From NCBI GenBank assembly GCA_016712595.1, contig JADJQT010000001.1, positions 372,001-436,000 on the forward strand: 64,000 nt of DNA. Direction: 5' to 3'. Shown piece after piece: positions 63,033 to 64,000 of this stretch; within the stretch, counting starts at the first letter, position 1, and every line of letters starts with the position of its first letter. The translations under genes were made by a program, and so were the position numbers. Source of the stretch: Rhodospirillales bacterium. GTDB lineage: Bacteria > Pseudomonadota > Alphaproteobacteria > Rhodospirillales > Defluviicoccaceae. The notes under the pieces are model-generated. The model saw only the letters and a list, made by a program, of their open reading frames with translations, had not been told where the DNA came from and made no database searches.

Positions 63033-63812
63033 ATGATCACGCACCTCACCGAACCGGTGATTCGTGTCGAGTCTCTCGGCAAGCGGTATGGCGGCGTAAC
63101 CGCACTCGATGACGTAAGCTTTACAATCACGGCGGGTTCGACGACGGCGCTTCTGGGAGGCAACGGCGCCGGGAAGACGACGACCTTGTCCATTCTCCTT
63201 GGGCTGTTGACGCCGACGTCCGGCACCGTCCGCGTGCTCGGCGAGGATATGCTCAAGAACCGCTATCGCGTCCTGGGCGAAATGAACTTCTCGTCCCCTT
63301 ATGTCGATTTGCCACGCCGTCTCACCGTCAAGGAAAACCTCGTCGTCTATGGTCGGCTTTACGGCGTCCGCCGTCTCCGCCAACGCATCGGTGAACTGGC
63401 CGACGCTCTTGATATCGCGGATCTTCTCGATCGCCCCACCGGCGATCTCTCTTCTGGGCAGCGCACCCGTGTCGCCATCGCCAAGGCGATGCTTAATCGA
63501 CCGCGCCTGTTGCTGCTCGACGAGCCTACCGCTTCGCTCGATCCTGACTCTGGCGATATGCTGCGCGGCTTCCTCGAGCGCTATCGGGCGGACAGTGGCG
63601 CTACGATCCTACTTGCCTCGCATAACATGGCCGAAGTCGAACGGTTATGTGACGATGTCCTGATGATGCGCGCGGGACGGATCGTCGATCGCGGCGCGCC
63701 GCGCGCGTTGATCGCTCGCTACGGCCGGCAGACTCTGGAAGAGGTTTTCCTCGATATCGCCCGCGATCGCGCCTTTCCTTGTCACGCGAGCGGCGGTCGC
63801 GCGGTGCGATGA
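63033..63812 (+). CDS. ABC-2 type transporter ATP-binding protein
   Basis: 259 residues. Walker A GGNGAGKTT near residue 42, signature LSSGQRTRVAIAKAM, Walker B LLLLDEPTASLDPD and H-loop ASHN are all intact. It looks like the NodI/ABC-2 export ATPase group. A permease gene starts 22 bases downstream and runs off the window. The substrate cannot be told from this part. Confidence 0.92.
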   Translation: MITHLTEPVIRVESLGKRYGGVTALDDVSFTITAGSTTALLGGNGAGKTTTLSILLGLLTPTSGTVRVLGEDMLKNRYRVLGEMNFSSPYVDLPRRLTVKENLVVYGRLYGVRRLRQRIGELADALDIADLLDRPTGDLSSGQRTRVAIAKAMLNRPRLLLLDEPTASLDPDSGDMLRGFLERYRADSGATILLASHNMAEVERLCDDVLMMRAGRIVDRGAPRALIARYGRQTLEEVFLDIARDRAFPCHASGGRAVR

Positions 63813-63834
63813 GGGATCGCGCCCGGGGCGCCAA

Positions 63835-64000
63835 ATGGTGGGATTTGGTGTGAACGACTTTTTCTCATGGCGACGCGTCGCCGCGATCGTGCTGCGCCAT
63901 CTCTTCGTCCTGCGTCGTTCATGGCCACGAATCCTCGAGCTTGCCTATTGGCCGCTGGTTCAAATGGTATTGTGGGGCTTCATCACTCTGTTTTTCGTTC
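63835..64000 (+). CDS. ABC-2 type transporter permease (3' end outside window)
   Basis: Only the first 55 codons are in the window. From the ATG at 63835 or the in-frame GTG at 63850 the frame reads NDFFSWRRVAAIVLRHLFVL, then RILELAYWPLVQMVLWGF, a typical N-terminus of an ABC-2 export permease with a first membrane helix starting. It partners the ATPase just upstream. Confidence 0.75.
   Translation, partial: MVGFGVNDFFSWRRVAAIVLRHLFVLRRSWPRILELAYWPLVQMVLWGFITLFFV

Overview
The window reads as a chromosomal segment of a GC-rich alphaproteobacterium, most likely of the Rhodospirillales. The evidence is gene content: an alphaproteobacterial HslV N-terminus, a run of flgB-flgC-fliE-fliQ-fliR-flhB followed by a CckA-like kinase, a CowN homologue, Tat-exported DUF192, an EcfG-type GGAAC/CGTT promoter and a LexA box close to the GTTC-N7-GTTC alphaproteobacterial type. 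Propionyl-CoA carboxylase together with a convincing methylmalonyl-CoA decarboxylase would suit a propionyl-CoA/polyhydroxyalkanoate-cycling organism such as Defluviicoccus, but the genus is only a guess. No phage, insertion sequence, CRISPR array or plasmid function was seen; almost everything looks vertically inherited.

Layout. 1-3.5 kb: the 3' part of an nSTAND-type ATPase with 14 near-identical WD40 repeats. 3.6-5.7 kb: hslV-hslU behind a heat-shock-type promoter. 5.8-6.8 kb: a split YeeE/YedE transporter pair. 6.9-10.5 kb: DmdC-type acyl-CoA dehydrogenase and ETF-ubiquinone oxidoreductase, which form one electron route to the quinone pool. 10.5-11.8 kb: a secreted RTX protein. 12.0-15.7 kb: pccB-pccA. 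16.0-18.2 kb: DUF192 protein, tRNA-Pro(TGG), beta-carbonic anhydrase and a lipoprotein. 18.4-24.2 kb: a minus-strand envelope run (mtgA, LysM protein, psd, pssA, TAXI binding protein, M17 peptidase). 24.9-25.7 kb: scpB.

25.9-31.1 kb: flagellar basal body and export genes ending in a membrane-segment-free CckA-like hybrid kinase, with a LuxR-type regulator convergent to it. 33-37.3 kb: recA, cowN (with its own sigma-54 promoter) and alaS. 37.9-40.5 kb: a secreted sugar dehydrogenase/cytochrome c/dockerin-like fusion. 40.6-45.7 kb: a MoxR ATPase and its VWA partner, separated by a CPA1 antiporter and two small membrane proteins. 45.7-48.4 kb: EcfG-type promoter, entericidin, a hydrolase lipoprotein and MlaA. 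48.5-59.8 kb: housekeeping genes (metallo-hydrolase, cyclophilin, pyruvate kinase, RarD, epimerase, acyl-CoA ligase, oligoendopeptidase F, AarF/UbiB-like kinase). 59.8-64 kb: YbjQ, two tandem paralogues with degenerate EAL-like C-termini, and the start of an ABC-2 exporter.

The observations most worth following are the sigma-54 promoter driving cowN, the EcfG-type promoter in front of a 59-residue entericidin, the tandem pseudo-EAL paralogues, the PCC/ScpB propionyl node, and the trimodular PQQ-type dehydrogenase. All function calls rest on reading the sequence and on family knowledge; no database search was run.
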